DNA of 64,000 nucleotides from Bradyrhizobium jicamae (GTDB taxonomy: Bacteria > Pseudomonadota > Alphaproteobacteria > Rhizobiales > Xanthobacteraceae). The translations under genes and the position numbers were made by a program. Below the pieces are notes generated by a model that saw nothing but the letters and a program-made list of their open reading frames with translations, did not search any database and was not told the origin of the DNA. Positions 63,026 through 64,000 of the stretch are shown piece after piece; position 1 is the stretch's first letter; every line of letters begins with the position of its first letter. Location: NCBI RefSeq assembly GCF_018130695.1, contig NZ_JAFCJX010000008.1, positions 62,001 to 126,000 of the forward strand, read 5' to 3'.

Positions 63026-63206
63026 CGCTGCCGGTACTGGGATGCTTAACAGACAAGCGGCTGGATTTTGATGCCTAATGTCCGAGCAAATGATCGGCTT
63101 TGTATGCAATTGATGGTGAGGCATGCCGGTGCGACCTGATCGAAGCCTTTCTGAATTCCTCAGCGGTATCAGTCAATTAGGCCAAATCTAACGTTTCGTT
63201 AAGGTT

Positions 63207-63222
63207 TGGCACGAACCTTGCG
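63207..63222 (+). promoter_or_regulatory. Sigma-54 (RpoN) promoter
   Basis: TTGGCACGAACCTTGCG holds the invariant GG (63208-63209) and GC (63220-63221) 10 bases apart, with near-consensus flanks (TGGCAC, TTGC). The start codon is at 63267, so a leader of about 35 bases would result. No clear upstream activator site was found. Confidence 0.7.
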
Positions 63223-63266
63223 ATTCCTGTTCCAAAGCCAATTTTCACGCGCGTTGGAGCATCACC

Positions 63267-64000
63267 ATGAAGCGTCGCGATTTCCTCAAATCCGTGTCCG
63301 GATTGGCCGCCGGTGCGGCGCTGCCGGCGATGCCACAGGTCGTCTCGCAGGCGAAGGCCGACGCCCGCTCCGAGACGCTCTTGATCGTCTCGGAAGGCGG
63401 CCCCAACAATCTCGACATCCACGGCGTCGGCACCAATGTGCCTGGCTATGAGGTGTCCTGGAATTGCTACGACCGGCTGATCAGCCACGAGATGAAGAGC
63501 GGCCCTGGCGGCGTGCCCTATTACGACCGCGACAAGTTCAAGGGCGAGCTCGCCGAGGACATGAAGATCGACGACATGTCGGTCACCTTCAAGCTGCGCA
63601 AGAACGCCAAATTCCACGACGGCGCGCCGGTGACGGCGAAGGACGTCAAATGGTCGCTCGATCGCGCCGTCAGCGTCGGCGGTTTCCCGACCTTCCAGAT
63701 GAGCGCGGGCTCGCTCACAAAACCCGAGCAGTTCGTCATCGTCGATGACGCGACCGTGCGCGTCGACTTCGCCAAGAAGGATCGGCTGACGATCCCCGAT
63801 CTCGCCGTGATCGTGCCCTGCGTCGTCAACTCCGAGCTCGTGAAGAAGAACGCCAGCGAGAAGGATCCGTGGGGCCTCGAGTTTACAAAACAGCAGACCG
63901 CGGGCTCCGGTGCCTACAAGGTGACGAAGTGGACCGCCGGCACCGAAGTCGTGATGGAGCGCAACGAGGATTGGGCCTGCGGTCCGCTGCCGAAGATCAA
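63267..64000 (+). CDS. Peptide/nickel-type ABC substrate-binding protein, partial
   Basis: The gene starts at the ATG at 63267 and runs past the window end; 244 codons are visible. The N-terminus has a twin-arginine signal (KRRDFLKSVSGLAAG), unusual for SBP_bac_5 proteins but common in this group. The SBP_bac_5 pattern is clear: LAEDMKIDDMSVTFKLRKNA, FHDGAPVTAKDVKWSLDR and GSGAYKVTKW. It would bind oligopeptides or similar compounds for an ABC importer whose permease genes should follow. A sigma-54-like promoter precedes it. Confidence 0.92.
   Translation, partial: MKRRDFLKSVSGLAAGAALPAMPQVVSQAKADARSETLLIVSEGGPNNLDIHGVGTNVPGYEVSWNCYDRLISHEMKSGPGGVPYYDRDKFKGELAEDMKIDDMSVTFKLRKNAKFHDGAPVTAKDVKWSLDRAVSVGGFPTFQMSAGSLTKPEQFVIVDDATVRVDFAKKDRLTIPDLAVIVPCVVNSELVKKNASEKDPWGLEFTKQQTAGSGAYKVTKWTAGTEVVMERNEDWACGPLPKI

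Overview
The window is about 64 kb of GC-rich chromosome from an alphaproteobacterium of the order Hyphomicrobiales, most probably Bradyrhizobium or a close relative. The basis is inference from gene content and order: a PTS-Ntr/ChvGI cluster (chvI, chvG, a short hprK, a mannose-type EIIA, HPr) close to pckA, a compact modABC, an Irr/FixK-type regulatory vocabulary, many periplasmic proteins with alphaproteobacterial signal peptides, and dense dispersed palindromes. No rRNA, tRNA, CRISPR array, prophage or transposase gene was seen. It reads as core chromosome, with one possible mini-mobile element.

Layout. 1-5.6 kb: the end of a cupredoxin, a chemoreceptor, small exported or unknown proteins, and radC. 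5.6-13 kb: a Tat-exported intradiol dioxygenase, a Tag-like glycosylase, map, an MscS channel divergent from a K+/H+ antiporter, and a proline-rich membrane protein. 13-18.4 kb: modABC, then cell-wall genes (mepA, an L,D-transpeptidase). 18.5-25 kb: a cyclase-like/SRPBCC fusion, a Cache chemoreceptor, an HpaH-type flavoenzyme and an MFS permease. 25-32 kb: lepA, then an exported caspase-like protease translationally coupled to an M15 peptidase, a GT39-like glycosyltransferase and an SDR. 32-42 kb: the PTS-Ntr/ChvGI operon, a HugZ-like protein, an exported TPR-CHAT protease and pckA. 42-51.7 kb: arginase, a thioesterase, glgP, a GIY-YIG gene between perfect inverted REP-like arms, pyrE, a GST and a LysE exporter. 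51.9-55 kb: polA. 55-62 kb: an operon of TRAP-type binding protein, two histidine kinases and an OmpR-type regulator, with no TRAP permease, facing a UgpB-like binding protein coupled to a kinase-like phosphotransferase. 63.2-64 kb: the start of a Tat-type peptide-binding protein gene behind a sigma-54-like promoter.

How the genes work together. The strongest functional units are molybdate uptake (modABC), the phosphotransfer and envelope-stress unit that is usually linked to carbon/nitrogen control (ptsH, manX, hprK, chvG, chvI, with pckA nearby), and the solute-sensing operon at 55-60.6 kb. Several separate loci act on the envelope: mepA, an L,D-transpeptidase, an M15 peptidase, two caspase-fold proteases with export signals, and MscS.

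The best leads for something new are the orphan TRAP-binding-protein/dual-kinase operon with its divergent partner, the GIY-YIG gene bracketed by REP-like hairpins, and a PolA whose 3'-5' exonuclease metal ligands look degraded. All functions are assigned by reading motifs; no database search was run.
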